A stretch of 64,000 nt of DNA from Bifidobacterium primatium (GCF_002802875.1 NZ_PEBI01000005.1:1-64000), one strand, 5' to 3'; shown: positions 14,804-25,561, numbered from the stretch's first letter. Made by a program: numbers and translations. Notes: generated by a model from the sequence alone, not told the origin.

Positions 14804-17593
14804 TCACATCTTAGCGGGCTGCAGCAGGATCTCGTGGCGACCGGAGGCGAGATGTTCGGCGGCGACCGTGCCCTGCGGGGTCAGCACCGTGGCCTCGGCG
14901 TGGTCGGGCACGTCGACGGTTACGCGGACGGCGCCGGCGTCTGAGGCCGAATCCTCGTCGGTCACGCGCTCGGCGCGCACGGTGATGGGCCCGCGCACGG
15001 TCGGCACGGTCGCGGCGGCCGAATCCACGGCGCCGCGTTCGCCGGGCTCGCCCAGCTGCGGCCGTACCTCGAACTCGGCGTAGCCGGGCGCGGTCGGCCG
15101 GATGCCGAGCAGTCCCTCGGGCAGCAGGTATGCGGGCGATGCGGCCCACGGATGCGAATACGTGGTGTTCGGCTTGTTCTCCACGTCCCATGCCTCCATG
15201 GTGGCGCCGGCGCCCTTGTCTATCATGTTCATCCACGTGCGCAGGCCGTCGTGCGCGGCGATCAGCGCCGTGGCGTCGGAGCCGAATCCGGCGGCGTACA
15301 GGCCGGCGAGATACACGCTGGCGGCATATACGCTGCATGCCATGCCCTTGCCGCGCAGGAACGCGCCGACCGGTTCGCGCTGCGATTCGGGAAGTTCGGC
15401 GAAGGCGAGCGCGAAGGCCGAGGCGTGCAGGGAATGGTGGTCGATGCGCGCGCCGTCTGCACCGTCCGTCAGGCCGTCCACGTAGGCGCCGGCTTCGGCG
15501 TCGTAAAGGCGTTCGTGCATGGCGGCGCGCATGCGCTTGGCGATGCCGGCGAATCGCGTGGCGTCATCGTCTCGTCCAAGCGCGGCGGCGATGTCGGCCA
15601 TGTCGGCGAAGGTCCGGGACGACAGCGCGTTGATGACGGTGTTCACGCGACCGAACCGGAATCCGTCGCGTTCCACGGGCGGCCAGTCGATGAGGTCGCC
15701 GTCGGTGTGGCTGGATTCGCCCGGGTCCTTGACGATCAGCCCTGAATCCTCGTCGAGATGCTTCGTCGGCAGCAGTGCGACGAGATCGTCGTAATGATCG
15801 GCGATCTGACGGGTGGAGCCGGTGCGCATCCATGCGTCGTGCGCGGCGAGGATGAGATACAGCGGCCATTCGGTGGGCCAGGTGCGGTTGGCGATCAGCC
15901 AGTCGACGGAGTATTCGGCGAGCGCGGGGGCGTCGTCGACGGCGAGGTGCGCGTGCTGCTGGAGCCATGCGTCGCCTTCGTAGGGCGCGCGTTCGCGCGT
16001 CCACGAATCGGCGTAGATGTTGCCGTTGGTCGATTCCATGGTGTTGCGGCAGAAGTTCCAGACGGTGTCCAGCGTGGCGTTCGACGACGTGAACGACGCT
16101 GCGGAACGGTCGAACGGGTAGACGAGCGCGGCGGCCTCGACGCGGTCGCCGGCCGTGCCGTCGCCGTCGGCGCCGATGCCGGCCGCGAGATGGCGCAGCG
16201 CCTCAGACGAATCAACGGACGGGATGATCTCCACGTAGCGGAATACGCGCAGACCCCATGTTTCCATGGTCGTCGGCCTGCCGCCGTCGCCGAGATGCCA
16301 CGTGTCCTCGTAGTTGTTGAAGGCGCTGAGATGCCATTTGACGGAGCCGTCGGGGTTCAGCACCTCGCCGTAGCGAATCTTGAAATCGGCGGGACCGTAG
16401 CCGGCGGCGCGTGTGATGCGGACGCCGCCCTCCCATGTGCGGCCGAAGTCGAGGACGAGATGGCCGTCGTCAGTCAGTCGGGACGATGCCGGCGCGTGAT
16501 ACCGCACGGTCGGCTTGTCGGTGGGCGTGGGCAGCAGTGTTGCGAAGTCGCCGCGAATGGCGGCCGGCGTCCAGTCGGCGTCGTCGAAGTCGGGGTCCGC
16601 GAATCCGAACGGATAGTTCGCCGCCTGCACGTTCTCTGCCGGGGCTTCGAAATACTGCGTGCCGACGGATGCGGAGTCGGGGTAGATGGTGGCGCCGGGC
16701 AGGGTGCGCCAGTCGGGGCCGGTGCCGTAGTGGGCGGTCTCGCCGTCGGCGAAGTGCACGTCGAGCTGGGCGATGAACCGCTGGTCCTCGACGGTGTAGG
16801 CGAGCGCGCCGATGGCGTTGGCCTTGCCGGCGTCGAGGAGGTCGGTCACGTCGTAGCCGTCGTAGCGGGCCTCGTCGCCGACGGGGAAGGTCGGGCCGTA
16901 GCCGACGAACGTGCCGTTGACCCATGCGCGGTATACGAACTGTCGGGCGGCGCGCGTACTGGATGCGGTCACGTTGAGCGTGGCCCAGACGACGGGCTTG
17001 TCGGGCAGGCAGATCGTGCCGCGCAGGAACGCCCAGCCGCGGGAGTTGTGTTCGTCGGCGGCCTTCCTGTCGCCGACGAAGAACGAGTCGTCGGTGGCCA
17101 CGTCGGTTTCCTCGGGCAGGTCGAATTCGGCCGATTCGTCGATCCGGCCGGGAGCGGCGGCATCGGCGGGCACCCAGATGGGCGTGGCCTGCCAATGTTC
17201 GCCGGCGCCGGTGCCGAACGTCGCCGGATGCGACCATGCGGAGACGCGGCCGTCGGCGTCCCATACGCGCACGGCCAGCCAGTAGCGTGTGGAGGCGGGC
17301 ATGGCGAGGCCGTCGAGCGGGATGTTGACGTCGCCGTCGTAGTCGCGGCGACCGGAATCCCAGACCGTGTTGCCGGAGAGCGGATGGTCGGTGACGATGA
17401 TCTGGTACGAGCGCCAGTCGGAGGTGGTATTGACGTCGGCGTCGAACCACCAGCGTGCGACGACCGTCGATTCCGGCGCCAGGTCGACCGGCTCGACGCG
17501 GTCGTTGATGCGGATGTGCGCGGGGACGCCCGTCAGTTCGGCGGCGCCTGATGCCGCGTCAAGCTCGGCGGCATTGGATTCGTTGGAGTTCAC
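14804..17593 (-). CDS. glycoside hydrolase family 78 alpha-L-rhamnosidase
   Basis: About 929 residues, typical of GH78 enzymes that release terminal L-rhamnose from plant glycosides and polysaccharides. N-terminal beta-sandwich domains contain SYQIIV...VWDSGR and RYWLAVRVWDADG. They are followed by the (alpha/alpha)6 catalytic barrel with SWTRERAPYEGDAWLQ, TEWPLYLILAAHDAW and the C-terminal Trp-rich YSHPWAASPAYLLPEGLLGI. The acid and base glutamates are probably in the first and last of these. No signal peptide means cytoplasmic action on imported substrates. I chose GTG 17593, preceded by AAAAGAG; upstream TTG 17635 is less likely. It heads an apparent two-gene unit with the LacI gene. Confidence 0.9.
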   Translation of the reverse strand: MNSNESNAAELDAASGAAELTGVPAHIRINDRVEPVDLAPESTVVARWWFDADVNTTSDWRSYQIIVTDHPLSGNTVWDSGRRDYDGDVNIPLDGLAMPASTRYWLAVRVWDADGRVSAWSHPATFGTGAGEHWQATPIWVPADAAAPGRIDESAEFDLPEETDVATDDSFFVGDRKAADEHNSRGWAFLRGTICLPDKPVVWATLNVTASSTRAARQFVYRAWVNGTFVGYGPTFPVGDEARYDGYDVTDLLDAGKANAIGALAYTVEDQRFIAQLDVHFADGETAHYGTGPDWRTLPGATIYPDSASVGTQYFEAPAENVQAANYPFGFADPDFDDADWTPAAIRGDFATLLPTPTDKPTVRYHAPASSRLTDDGHLVLDFGRTWEGGVRITRAAGYGPADFKIRYGEVLNPDGSVKWHLSAFNNYEDTWHLGDGGRPTTMETWGLRVFRYVEIIPSVDSSEALRHLAAGIGADGDGTAGDRVEAAALVYPFDRSAASFTSSNATLDTVWNFCRNTMESTNGNIYADSWTRERAPYEGDAWLQQHAHLAVDDAPALAEYSVDWLIANRTWPTEWPLYLILAAHDAWMRTGSTRQIADHYDDLVALLPTKHLDEDSGLIVKDPGESSHTDGDLIDWPPVERDGFRFGRVNTVINALSSRTFADMADIAAALGRDDDATRFAGIAKRMRAAMHERLYDAEAGAYVDGLTDGADGARIDHHSLHASAFALAFAELPESQREPVGAFLRGKGMACSVYAASVYLAGLYAAGFGSDATALIAAHDGLRTWMNMIDKGAGATMEAWDVENKPNTTYSHPWAASPAYLLPEGLLGIRPTAPGYAEFEVRPQLGEPGERGAVDSAAATVPTVRGPITVRAERVTDEDSASDAGAVRVTVDVPDHAEATVLTPQGTVAAEHLASGRHEILLQPAKM

Positions 17594-17722
17594 GGTGTGC
17601 TCTTTTCTCAACATCATTGTTTGCGGATTTGTCAATGATGATAGAAACGCGAGTCCGCAATCCTACGTTTTGCGCCCCGTTTGCATCTTTTGCCGTTTTT
17701 GCCAACGAATAGGACCGAGCAA

Positions 17723-18889
17723 TCACGCAATCAATGCGCAGAACAGCGCTTCGAACACGAGCAGCGGATTGCCGTTGCCGGCGAGACGTCGCCGGGCCGT
17801 GGCGATGGATTCCAGCCGTCCGATCGCGGCCTCGCGCGTCAGCCGCGAGGCGAGGTTCGCAATCGCCGTGCGGTTCTCCTTGTTTATCAATCCGACCGCG
17901 TCTTCGGCATTGTTCTGCAATACGGCCACGTCGCGGTACACACTGGCGATGGAGTTCAATGCACGGTCGAGTACGTCACGGCTGCGGCGCGTGGTCCGGC
18001 GCTTGATGTCCTCCTTCTTGCCGAGGGCGTTGTATGCGCCGCGAATCTTCGGCGGGATACGGTCCTTCTCCCCCAGTCCGTTGACGCGGCGGAAGTCGGC
18101 CTGCGCGCGGGCGACCTGGCCCTCGATCTCCTCGGCGGCCTGCGCGTTGGCGTCGGAGATGAGATGGTCGGCGAGCAGCACGGCGTCCGAGGCCTTGGCG
18201 AGATTCAATACGCCGACGACGAGCGTATCGCGGTCGGTCATCACGCGTTCGTTGGTCGCATACAGTTTCGCGATGCCGATGTGGCCTTCGGCGAGTCTCG
18301 CGGCCCGGGATGCCACATGTTCGGTGAAGCGACGGTCCTCGGGCAGCGACGGGTTCACCGTGTCCATCAGGAACGCGGCGACGGCCTTCGTCGACGGCAC
18401 GGCGAGGTTGACCACGCGTGTGCGCGAACGGATGGTGGGCAGCACATCCTGCGCGCTTGGCGCGCACAACAGCCATATCGTATGCTCGGCCGGCTCCTCG
18501 ATCTCCTTGAGCAGCACGTTCGTGGTGCGTTCGAGCATGCGGTCCACATCCTCGATGATGATGATTCGCCATGGCGCGGTGGCCGGCATCTGTTCGGATG
18601 TCTCGATGAGTCCTCGTACGGCGTCGATGCCGATGGTCACCTTGTCGGTGGCGAGCACGGTGACGTCGGGATGCGTGTTCGCAAGCACGTGGCGGCAGGT
18701 CGTGCATTCGCCGCAGCCATGATTCGGGCATTCGAGCGCGGCGGCGAACGCGCGCGCCATGTTCGATCGGCCCGAACCGGCCGGACCGCAGATCAGCCAT
18801 GACTGCGCGATGTCGGCGGGTGCACCGGCCACGCGCGACAGCAGTTCGACGGTCGGTTTCTGGCCGACGATGGCATCCCACACGCTCAT
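17723..18889 (-). CDS. holB: DNA polymerase III subunit delta'
   Basis: A 388-residue AAA+ clamp-loader subunit of the replisome. It has the N-terminal WDAIVGQ motif and a zinc module [12 protein letters not shown]. The degenerate Walker A is GPAGSGRS, where lysine is replaced by arginine, as expected for the non-hydrolysing delta' subunit. [10 protein letters not shown] and LLKEIEEP follow. The true start is ATG 18889, which overlaps the tmk stop in an ATGA arrangement, so translation of the two is probably coupled. The frame is open upstream through tmk, but that part is a shadow. tmk-holB pairing is common in Gram-positives. Confidence 0.93.
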   Translation of the reverse strand: MSVWDAIVGQKPTVELLSRVAGAPADIAQSWLICGPAGSGRSNMARAFAAALECPNHGCGECTTCRHVLANTHPDVTVLATDKVTIGIDAVRGLIETSEQMPATAPWRIIIIEDVDRMLERTTNVLLKEIEEPAEHTIWLLCAPSAQDVLPTIRSRTRVVNLAVPSTKAVAAFLMDTVNPSLPEDRRFTEHVASRAARLAEGHIGIAKLYATNERVMTDRDTLVVGVLNLAKASDAVLLADHLISDANAQAAEEIEGQVARAQADFRRVNGLGEKDRIPPKIRGAYNALGKKEDIKRRTTRRSRDVLDRALNSIASVYRDVAVLQNNAEDAVGLINKENRTAIANLASRLTREAAIGRLESIATARRRLAGNGNPLLVFEALFCALIA

Positions 18890-19527
18890 CGCGAATCCTC
18901 CCCATAGCCGAGCAGGTCGTCGATGTCGACCCGGATCTGCGTCCACACGGTTTCGATGGGCTGGGCGGCGTCGATCACGCGGAATCGTTCCGGTTCGGCC
19001 TCGGCCAGGTCGAGGAACGCCCGGCGCGTGCGGTTCTGGAAGTCGTCGCCGGCCGATTCCATACGGTCCTCGTCGTGCTGGAGCCGGGCGTGGGATGCGG
19101 CCGGGTCCATGTCGAGCAGATACGTGCGTACGGGCAGCAGGTTGTTCGTGGCCCACAGGCTCAGATCGCGAATCTCTTTGGCCGTGAGTTCACGACCGCC
19201 GGCCTGATATGCCAATGACGAGTCGAGATAGCGGTCGGTGATGACGACCTCGTCGCGTTCGAGGGCCGGACGGATGGTTTCGGCCACGTGCTGGGCGCGG
19301 TCGGCCGCGAAGATGAGCGCTTCGGCGCGCGGCGCGATGTCGGCGGCGTCATCGGCCACGTTCCCAAGCAGCAGACGCCGTAACGTGGCGCCGAGCGGCG
19401 TACCGCCGGGTTCGCGCGTGACCAGCACCGTGCGGTCGCGCGATTCGAGATACTGCCGAAGTCGTTCCACCTGCGTGGTCTTGCCGACGCCGTCGACGCC
19501 CTCAAACGAAATAAACAATCCAGCCAT
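18886..19527 (-). CDS. tmk: thymidylate kinase
   Basis: A 213-residue cytoplasmic kinase that phosphorylates dTMP to dTDP. The P-loop [12 protein letters not shown] is at residues 6-17, the DR(Y) nucleotide-binding motif is in [15 protein letters not shown], and the arginine-rich [10 protein letters not shown] loop is present. I chose ATG 19527 ([13 protein letters not shown]). The open frame continues 27 codons upstream but without family similarity. Its stop overlaps the holB start by four bases. topA lies upstream on the same strand, separated by a hairpin. Confidence 0.95.
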   Translation of the reverse strand: MAGLFISFEGVDGVGKTTQVERLRQYLESRDRTVLVTREPGGTPLGATLRRLLLGNVADDAADIAPRAEALIFAADRAQHVAETIRPALERDEVVITDRYLDSSLAYQAGGRELTAKEIRDLSLWATNNLLPVRTYLLDMDPAASHARLQHDEDRMESAGDDFQNRTRRAFLDLAEAEPERFRVIDAAQPIETVWTQIRVDIDDLLGYGEDSR

Positions 19528-19598
19528 GGACTCTACCGTATCGGCGAACCGCGATTTTTGCGTCCCGCATATCGAGGCGCAGTTCATACATCGGCGAT

Positions 19599-19624
19599 GG
19601 CCCGGCACTGATTGACGCCGGGCC
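19599..19624. terminator. hairpin between topA and tmk
   Basis: A perfect 8-bp GC stem, GGCCCGGC/GCCGGGCC, has a 10-nt loop and lies 7 bp after the topA stop. There is no T tract, so termination would be partial. Confidence 0.4.
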
Positions 19625-19630
19625 AGTGGA

Positions 19631-22600
19631 CTACCTGGACTTCTTCTTGGCGGCGGGCGCCTTGGCCACGACGGCCGGGCGTTCGTAGCCTTCGTTCGCG
19701 GCGAGCCATTCGATGTCCGACTTCACCGTGGAGGCGGTGGAGCCGATCTTCTCGGCGATGCGCGTGTTGGCCCAGCCCTTGCTGGCGTACTTCTTCACCT
19801 CGGCGCGGCGTTCGGCGCGCTTGGCCTCCACGGCGCTGACCTTCGGCGTGGCCTTGGCGGCGGACTTGGCACCCGACTTGCCCTTGGCACCGCCGCGGCC
19901 ACGACCACGACCACGCGTGGAGGGACCGGCGGCACGCTTCTCGGCGAGCAGGCGGAACGCGTCGGCCGGGTCGATGGATTCGGGCGAATACTGCCTCGGC
20001 AGCGTGCGGTTGGTCTCGCCGTCGGTGATGTAGGCGCCGAAGCGGCCGTCCTTGATGGTCACGGGCTTGCCGGTCTCCGGGTCGTTGCCGAGCTCGCGCA
20101 GCGGCGGCTTGGCGGCACCGCGTCCACGGCCGCGACCGTACTTGGGCTGGTCGAACAGTTCCTTGGCCTTGGCGATGTCGACGGTGAAGATCTCGTCCTC
20201 CGAGCCGAGCGAACGCGTCTCGGACTTGCCGTCGGCGCCGGTCTTGGTGAGGTACGGGCCGTAACGGCCGTTGTTGGCCAGCACCACGGCCTGCGTGACC
20301 TCGCCGGTTTCGGTGTTGGTCTGCGGCAGCGTACCGACCTCGCGCGGCAGCGACAGCAGCTTCAACGCGTCGTCGAGCGAAAGCGCGTCGGGGTTCATGG
20401 TCTTGAACAGCGACGCCATCTTTGGCCTGGATGCGGCGTCGGCGCCCTTGCGACGGGACGGACGCTTCTTCGGTGCGGCCTTGCCTTCCTTCGCAGCCTC
20501 TTCCTCGGCTGCCTTGGCTGCGGCGCGTTCGGCCTCGGCCTGTGCCTGCTGTTCCGGCGTGATGAGCGCCACGTACGGGCCGAAGCGGCCCTTGCGCAGT
20601 TCCACGGTGCCGCCGGTCTTCGGGTCGGTGCCGAGCACGCGCGGCCCGCCGGAGTTCGTGGCGATGAGCTCATGGCCGACCTCGGGCGTCAGCTCGTCGG
20701 GCGCCAGCGTATCGGGCAGGGAGGCGTGCTTCGGGTTGCCGTCGGCGTCGAGGTTCTTCGTGTCCTCAAGATACGGGCCGTAACGGCCGACGCGCACATG
20801 CAGCCCGTCGCCGATGTCGATGGTGTTGATCTCGCGCGCATCGATGTCGCCGAGCTGCGCGACCTGCTGCTGCAGTCCCTTGTGCGCCTCCTCGGCGGAG
20901 CCGACCGTGCCCGAGCCGGTGCCGAAGTAGAAGTGCGTCAGCCAGTCCTTGCCGGTCTCCTTGCCGCGGGCGATCTGGTCGAGGCCGTTCTCCATCTGCG
21001 CGGTGAACTGGTAGTCCACATACTGCGGGAAGTTCGTCTCCAAAAGCTTGATGACGGAGAACGCCAGCCACGACGGAATCAGCGCGCGGCCCTTCTCGTA
21101 CACGTATCCGCGGTCGATGATCGTGGAGATGATGCTCGCATACGTCGACGGTCGGCCGATCTCCTTGGCCTCGAGCGTCTTGACAAGCGTGGCCTCGGTG
21201 TATCGGGCCGGCGGCTGGGTCTCATGCCCGGCGGGTTCGACCTCGGTGGCGGCCAGCCGGTCGCCGACCTTCATCGGCGGCAACGACGCGTTCTCCGTAC
21301 GGTCGGCCTTCTTGTCGTTTTTCTTGGCGGAGTCGGCCCCGCCATTGCCATTGCCATTGCCATTGCCATTGCCGCGACCGAACACCCGCAGGAATCCGGG
21401 GAACTCGATGACCGTGCCGGACGCCTGGAACAACGCCTCGCCACGGGAGCCCGCTTCGGCGCCAAGCCGCACGGTGGCGGTCGAACCGGTGGCGTCGGCC
21501 ATCTGCGAGGCCAACGTGCGCTGCCAGATGAGCGTATAGAGCCGCAGCTGGTCCGGCGGCACGCGCGTGGCCAGCTCGTCGGGCGAACGGAACGTGGAGC
21601 CGGCGGGGCGGATGCATTCGTGGGCCTCCTGCGCACCGGCCGTCTTGGTCACATACTGCTTCGGACTGTCGGAAAGGTATTCCTTGCCGTAGATCGAGCC
21701 GACCGCGCTGCGGGCGGCGGCGATGGCCTCCTGCGACAGCGTAACGGAATCGGTTCGCATATACGTGATGTAGCCGTTCTCGTACAGGCCCTGCGCCGCG
21801 CGCATCGTGGCGCGAGAGCTCATGCCGAGACGATTGCCGGCGGTCTGCTGCAGCGTGGACGTGGTGAACGGCGGCTGGGGACGACGACGATACGGCTTCG
21901 TTTCAAGCGAACGCACCGTGAACGGCTGTTCGCGCACGGCCGCAGCCACTTCGTTGGCCAGCGATTCGTCCATGACGACCGGGGATTCCTTGACAGCCGC
22001 CGCAGTCAGATTACCGTCGGCGCCGAAGTCCTTGGAACCGGCGAGACGACTGCCGCCCAACGCCACGAGCCGGGCGTCGAACCCGGCGTCGACGTCACCG
22101 GCCGCCGCACCTTCCGTGGCGACCAGTGTGGCGATGACGTCCCAGTACGCGGTGCGCACGAACGCCATGCGCTCGCGCTCGCGCTCGACGATCAGACGCG
22201 TGGCGACGGACTGCACGCGGCCGGCGGAAAGTCCCGGACCGACCTTGCGCCACAGGACGGGGGAAAGCTCGTAGCCATAGAGTCGGTCGAGCACACGACG
22301 GGTCTCCTGCGCGTCGACCATGTTGTCGTCGACGTCGCGCGTGGCGGTCAGCGATTTTTTGATGGCCTCGGGCGTGATCTCATGGAAGACCATGCGCTTG
22401 ACCGGCACCTTCGGCTTGAGCGTCTGCACGAGATGCCATGCGATGGCCTCGCCCTCGCGATCCTCATCGGTTGCGAGGTAGAGCTCGTCGGCGCTCTTCA
22501 ACGCGGACTTGAGTTCGGCGACGGTCGACTTCTTGTTGTCGTTGACGATGTAGTACGGCTCGAATCCGTCGTTCACGTCGACGCCGAACTTGCCGAACTT

Positions 22601-22753
22601 CTCCTTGCGGCTCGGCGGCACCTGCGAAGGCTGGGCGAGGTCGCGGATGTGACCGACCGACGCCATGACCTCGTAGCCCTTGCCCAGGTAGCCGCCGATC
22701 TTCTTCGCCTTGGTGGGCGACTCGACGATGACGAGCTTGGTACCGGTAGTCAT
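19631..22753 (-). CDS. topA: DNA topoisomerase I
   Basis: A 1040-residue type IA topoisomerase that relaxes negative supercoils. The N-terminal Toprim domain holds [18 protein letters not shown] and [15 protein letters not shown]. The active-site tyrosine is in [11 protein letters not shown]-terminal repeats carry GRYGPY or GRFGPY motifs several times, ending with Lys/Ala-rich stretches. Two oddities stand out. The first is an in-frame run of alternating Gly-Asn from five GGCAAT-type hexamers (21341-21370). The second is a final segment of about 60 residues ([20 protein letters not shown]) that looks like a helix-turn-helix. ATG 22753 has GAAGGAGA upstream. Confidence 0.96.
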   Translation of the reverse strand: MTTGTKLVIVESPTKAKKIGGYLGKGYEVMASVGHIRDLAQPSQVPPSRKEKFGKFGVDVNDGFEPYYIVNDNKKSTVAELKSALKSADELYLATDEDREGEAIAWHLVQTLKPKVPVKRMVFHEITPEAIKKSLTATRDVDDNMVDAQETRRVLDRLYGYELSPVLWRKVGPGLSAGRVQSVATRLIVERERERMAFVRTAYWDVIATLVATEGAAAGDVDAGFDARLVALGGSRLAGSKDFGADGNLTAAAVKESPVVMDESLANEVAAAVREQPFTVRSLETKPYRRRPQPPFTTSTLQQTAGNRLGMSSRATMRAAQGLYENGYITYMRTDSVTLSQEAIAAARSAVGSIYGKEYLSDSPKQYVTKTAGAQEAHECIRPAGSTFRSPDELATRVPPDQLRLYTLIWQRTLASQMADATGSTATVRLGAEAGSRGEALFQASGTVIEFPGFLRVFGRGNGNGNGNGNGGADSAKKNDKKADRTENASLPPMKVGDRLAATEVEPAGHETQPPARYTEATLVKTLEAKEIGRPSTYASIISTIIDRGYVYEKGRALIPSWLAFSVIKLLETNFPQYVDYQFTAQMENGLDQIARGKETGKDWLTHFYFGTGSGTVGSAEEAHKGLQQQVAQLGDIDAREINTIDIGDGLHVRVGRYGPYLEDTKNLDADGNPKHASLPDTLAPDELTPEVGHELIATNSGGPRVLGTDPKTGGTVELRKGRFGPYVALITPEQQAQAEAERAAAKAAEEEAAKEGKAAPKKRPSRRKGADAASRPKMASLFKTMNPDALSLDDALKLLSLPREVGTLPQTNTETGEVTQAVVLANNGRYGPYLTKTGADGKSETRSLGSEDEIFTVDIAKAKELFDQPKYGRGRGRGAAKPPLRELGNDPETGKPVTIKDGRFGAYITDGETNRTLPRQYSPESIDPADAFRLLAEKRAAGPSTRGRGRGRGGAKGKSGAKSAAKATPKVSAVEAKRAERRAEVKKYASKGWANTRIAEKIGSTASTVKSDIEWLAANEGYERPAVVAKAPAAKKKSR

Positions 22754-22819
22754 GGGCCTCTCCTTCGTTGTTCAGCCTGTAAGCCTGTCAGCTACAGAGC
22801 ATCATAACCATGATGGCGG

Positions 22820-24079
22820 TCAGCGTCGTTTCGGCGGGGCCGGCGGCGCGCCGACGAGGCCGGCCTTCGACAGCGGCGCCGCAGTGATGTGACGCATGGC
22901 GAGCGTCAGGCCGAACATCAGCGAAACGACGGCGAAAACAAGGACCGCGCCGGAGATGTGCGCAGCGCCGCTCGCCCATTTGGCGCTGTACTGCAGGCCG
23001 GGGGCGAGCTGCCAGACAAGATAGAGACCGTAGGCGCCGGCCATGAGCCCACCGACGATCATGACGGTTCCGGCGATCTGCACGCTGGCGGAGGAGACGC
23101 GGGTGCCCGGCTCGTCCATGCCGGACGTGCGGGTGAAAGCGAGCGCAAGCAGGGCGAGGCCTCCGACGAGGAACATGGCCACGACGATGTCGGTCGGGCG
23201 ATGCCATCCGCCGGCGATGACGGACAGGCCGACGAACGCCGTGTACAGCGCGCCGAGTACGGCGACGAGGGCGCGCAGCGCACGCGGCACCACGCACAGC
23301 AGGGCGATCGCGGCGACGGCCGCCATGGCGGCGTGGCCGGACGGCGACGTGTTGCCGGCGTCGTTCAGGCTGGAAAGATTGAGTATGGGCCGGGGCAGCA
23401 TGTGCTTGAGCAGTTCGGCGAGCGCGAAGGCGACGACGGCGAACACGGCCATCTGCACGAGTGCGCGCCAGCGTTTGCGTGCCGTGCCGACGGCGACGGC
23501 GACGACGCCGAGCACCACGTCGATGACGGCGGCGACGGAGACCGACAGGCCGCCGAGCGAGAACGATTTCGCGAGGATGCCGGCCAATGCGGCCATCCAT
23601 CCGGGCAGGGCGCCCGAGAAGCCGTCGTAGGCGAGGTTGTCGTATTCCTGACCGCCCATCGACTGCACGGCCACCCACCATACGATGAACGCGGCGGCGA
23701 GCGCGACGATGCCGAACACGATGCACAGCATGATGCTGCCGGTGTGCGGGCGGGCGAGCAGCGGGTCGACGGAGGAGCCCGTCTTGGAGGCGGAGGCCTT
23801 GCCGTCGGCGATATCGGCGATATCGGTATCGCCGGCACCATCGGCATCGTCGGAAACGGCATCGAGTCCGGCCGGTGCGTGCATGTCGGTCGCGCGCATG
23901 CCGTCGGCGGGGACGCGCAGCGGCTCGAACGACGGCGGCATCGCCGCGCCGGATGACGGCGCGCCCACGGGCGCCGCGTCCGCCGGCACGACCGGCGATC
24001 CGGCATCCGTCGGCTGCTTCGGCACGGCGTCGCCATCCAAAGGTTCGAGATACAGTTTCGTCCGCTTCTTGTCACTCAT
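22820..24079 (-). CDS. PAP2 superfamily membrane phosphatase
   Basis: About 419 residues. The first 110 are Ala/Asp/Pro-rich and probably cytoplasmic. The remainder has about six hydrophobic segments. The acid-phosphatase signature is split as expected: KHMLPRP, SPSGHAAM, and SVIAGGWHRPTDIV carrying the second histidine and the aspartate. Such enzymes dephosphorylate lipid phosphates such as phosphatidic acid or undecaprenyl pyrophosphate; the substrate here is not determined. I chose ATG 24079 (MSDKKRTKLYLEP); GTG 24106 is an alternative. topA is downstream on the same strand. Confidence 0.88.
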   Translation of the reverse strand: MSDKKRTKLYLEPLDGDAVPKQPTDAGSPVVPADAAPVGAPSSGAAMPPSFEPLRVPADGMRATDMHAPAGLDAVSDDADGAGDTDIADIADGKASASKTGSSVDPLLARPHTGSIMLCIVFGIVALAAAFIVWWVAVQSMGGQEYDNLAYDGFSGALPGWMAALAGILAKSFSLGGLSVSVAAVIDVVLGVVAVAVGTARKRWRALVQMAVFAVVAFALAELLKHMLPRPILNLSSLNDAGNTSPSGHAAMAAVAAIALLCVVPRALRALVAVLGALYTAFVGLSVIAGGWHRPTDIVVAMFLVGGLALLALAFTRTSGMDEPGTRVSSASVQIAGTVMIVGGLMAGAYGLYLVWQLAPGLQYSAKWASGAAHISGAVLVFAVVSLMFGLTLAMRHITAAPLSKAGLVGAPPAPPKRR

Positions 24080-24257
24080 AGTCACGACTTTACGGCCGGA
24101 AATCACAGAAGCGAGCGAACTCGGCGAACCATCTCGCTTTGTTCACCAGACCCGCGAATTTTGACGGCCGGAACCGACGTCGGCGAAGCCGAAGGACACG
24201 GAAACAAAGAATGGGAAAAATGGAACGGTCCGGAAGCCGAAAAAGAAGGGCCGGAAA

Positions 24258-24293
24258 ATTGGAAAGGCCCCGGACACTAATGTTTCCGAGGCC
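24258..24293 (-). terminator. terminator of tRNA-Arg
   Basis: GGCCTCGGA pairs with TCCGGGGCC (24266-24274 and 24285-24293, one G-U), then TTTCCAATTTT on the minus strand, just after the tRNA. Confidence 0.75.
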
Positions 24294-24298
24294 TCTAG

Positions 24299-24372
24299 TG
24301 CGCCAGACAGGATTCGAACCTGCAACCTTCTGATCCGTAGTCAGATGCTCTAATCCATTGGGCTACTGGCGC
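24299..24372 (-). tRNA. tRNA-Arg (ACG)
   Basis: A 74-nt cloverleaf on the minus strand, with acceptor GCGCCAG/CTGGCGC, discriminator A, anticodon stem-loop CTGACTACGGATCAG with anticodon ACG (read as ICG), and T-loop GGTTCGAATCC. No CCA is encoded. Confidence 0.95.
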
Positions 24373-24414
24373 ATGTTCCGCATTGGAACCGTGTTCCAAC
24401 CGAACGACTTGAAT

Positions 24415-24443
24415 ACAATAAGCCACTGATGAATTCTGTGCAA
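24415..24443 (-). promoter_or_regulatory. promoter of tRNA-Arg
   Basis: TTGCAC (24438-24443) and TATTGT (24415-24420) on the minus strand are spaced 17 bp, about 43 bp upstream of the tRNA. Confidence 0.5.
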
Positions 24444-24492
24444 ATTCGATGTTACATACGGCGTGTCGCCAATGATTGCAAGGATAATCAAC

Positions 24493-24534
24493 GGCCGGCC
24501 CACGCGATGGAGACGCTCATCACGCGAGCCGGCC
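24493..24534 (-). terminator. hairpin after the nucleoside hydrolase gene
   Basis: GGCCGGC/GCCGGCC arms (24493-24499 and 24528-24534) with further CGCG and GATG/CATC pairing inside form a long stem 71 bp after the stop. GTTGATTATCC follows on the minus strand, so the T tract is weak. Confidence 0.45.
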
Positions 24535-24604
24535 ACATTTCCCTCACATCTGTTGCCGAACCGTTATCGGATGTGGACCGGCGACGGCCCGCCCACGCGG
24601 ACCG

Positions 24605-25561
24605 TCAGCCGATCGCCTTGATGGCGTCGATGATGAGGTTCCAGAACCTGTCGAAGTCGAGCTTGACGGCCACCTGCGTATGGCATTCCTCGGCGCTTGG
24701 TTCGGGGCCGCGCAGGTCGGCGACGGTCATGCCGAGCGCCGGGCCGTCGTGGGTCTCCACGTCGAGCGGGCAACGGCGCGTGGTCATCACGTCGGGGTCG
24801 ATGAGGTAGGCCACGGTGCACGGGTCGTGCACGGGCGGGTCGATGAAGTCCTGGTTGTTCCGGTAGGCCTTGCGGAAGAAGTCCATGAGTCCGCTGGCGA
24901 AATGCGCCAGATCGGTGCCGATGGCGTCGATGCGGCCCTGCACCTCGGGCGTGCACAGCGCCTGATGGGTCAGGTCGAGGCCGACCATGGTCAGAGGCCA
25001 CTTCTCGTTGAACACGATGCGCGCGGCCTCGGGGTCGGTGGCCACGTTGAATTCGGCCACGGCGCTGCAGTTGCCCACATGGTAGCCGCCGCCCATGAGC
25101 ACGACCTCCTTGACGCGGTCGACGATCCTCGGTTCGAGACGCACGGCCATGGCGATGTTGGTGAGCGGGCCGGTCGGCACGAGGGTGATGGTGCCCGGCT
25201 CGTTGCTCATGATGGTGTCGATGATCCAGTTGACGGCATGGCCCTCGTCGAGCGGACGGCTCGGCTCCGGCAGTTCCACGCCGTCGAGGCCGCTTTCGCC
25301 GTGCACGGCGGCGGCGACCTTCAGCGGACGCAGAATCGGACGGTCGCAGCCGGCACGCACCGGCACGTCCGTGGCGCCCGCAGCCTCGAGCGTGGCGCGC
25401 GCGTTGTACGTGACCTTGTCGAGGCTCTGGTTGCCGCCGACGGTCGTGACGCCGATGAGGTCGATCTTCGGGTTGCCGATGGCGAGCAGAATCGCCATCG
25501 CATCGTCGTGGCCGGGGTCGCAGTCCAGGATGATCTTCGTCGCATCCGCCGTATTCGTCAT
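24605..25561 (-). CDS. nucleoside hydrolase (IUNH family)
   Basis: A 318-residue purine/pyrimidine ribonucleoside hydrolase that splits nucleosides into base and ribose for salvage. The calcium-binding aspartate cluster DCDPGHDDAMAI is at residues 10-21. Further family segments are VPTGPLTNIAMA and LVLMGGGYH-like VVLMGGGYHVGNCS. The C-terminal active-site histidine region PVHDPCTVAYLIDP is present. ATG 25561 has a near-perfect AAAGGAG. It is a single-gene unit between tRNA-Arg and the SRP RNA. Base specificity cannot be read from sequence. Confidence 0.93.
   Translation of the reverse strand: MTNTADATKIILDCDPGHDDAMAILLAIGNPKIDLIGVTTVGGNQSLDKVTYNARATLEAAGATDVPVRAGCDRPILRPLKVAAAVHGESGLDGVELPEPSRPLDEGHAVNWIIDTIMSNEPGTITLVPTGPLTNIAMAVRLEPRIVDRVKEVVLMGGGYHVGNCSAVAEFNVATDPEAARIVFNEKWPLTMVGLDLTHQALCTPEVQGRIDAIGTDLAHFASGLMDFFRKAYRNNQDFIDPPVHDPCTVAYLIDPDVMTTRRCPLDVETHDGPALGMTVADLRGPEPSAEECHTQVAVKLDFDRFWNLIIDAIKAIG

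Noticed and set aside
15758-17551. 597-codon open frame antisense to the GH78 gene
   Set aside because: The GH78 frame has clear family motifs; the antisense frame has only compositionally biased residues.
17723-19156. A 477-residue form of delta' starting inside tmk
   Set aside because: The extra 89 residues are an out-of-frame reading of tmk; the ATGA overlap at 18886-18889 gives the standard start.
21341-21370. GCCATT hexamer run in topA as a phase-variation tract
   Set aside because: Hexamer gain or loss keeps the reading frame, so it can only change the length of a Gly-Asn linker.
20672-22807. 711-codon open frame antisense to topA
   Set aside because: Arg/Gly/Val-rich antisense translation of a high-GC gene, with no domain and no ribosome site.
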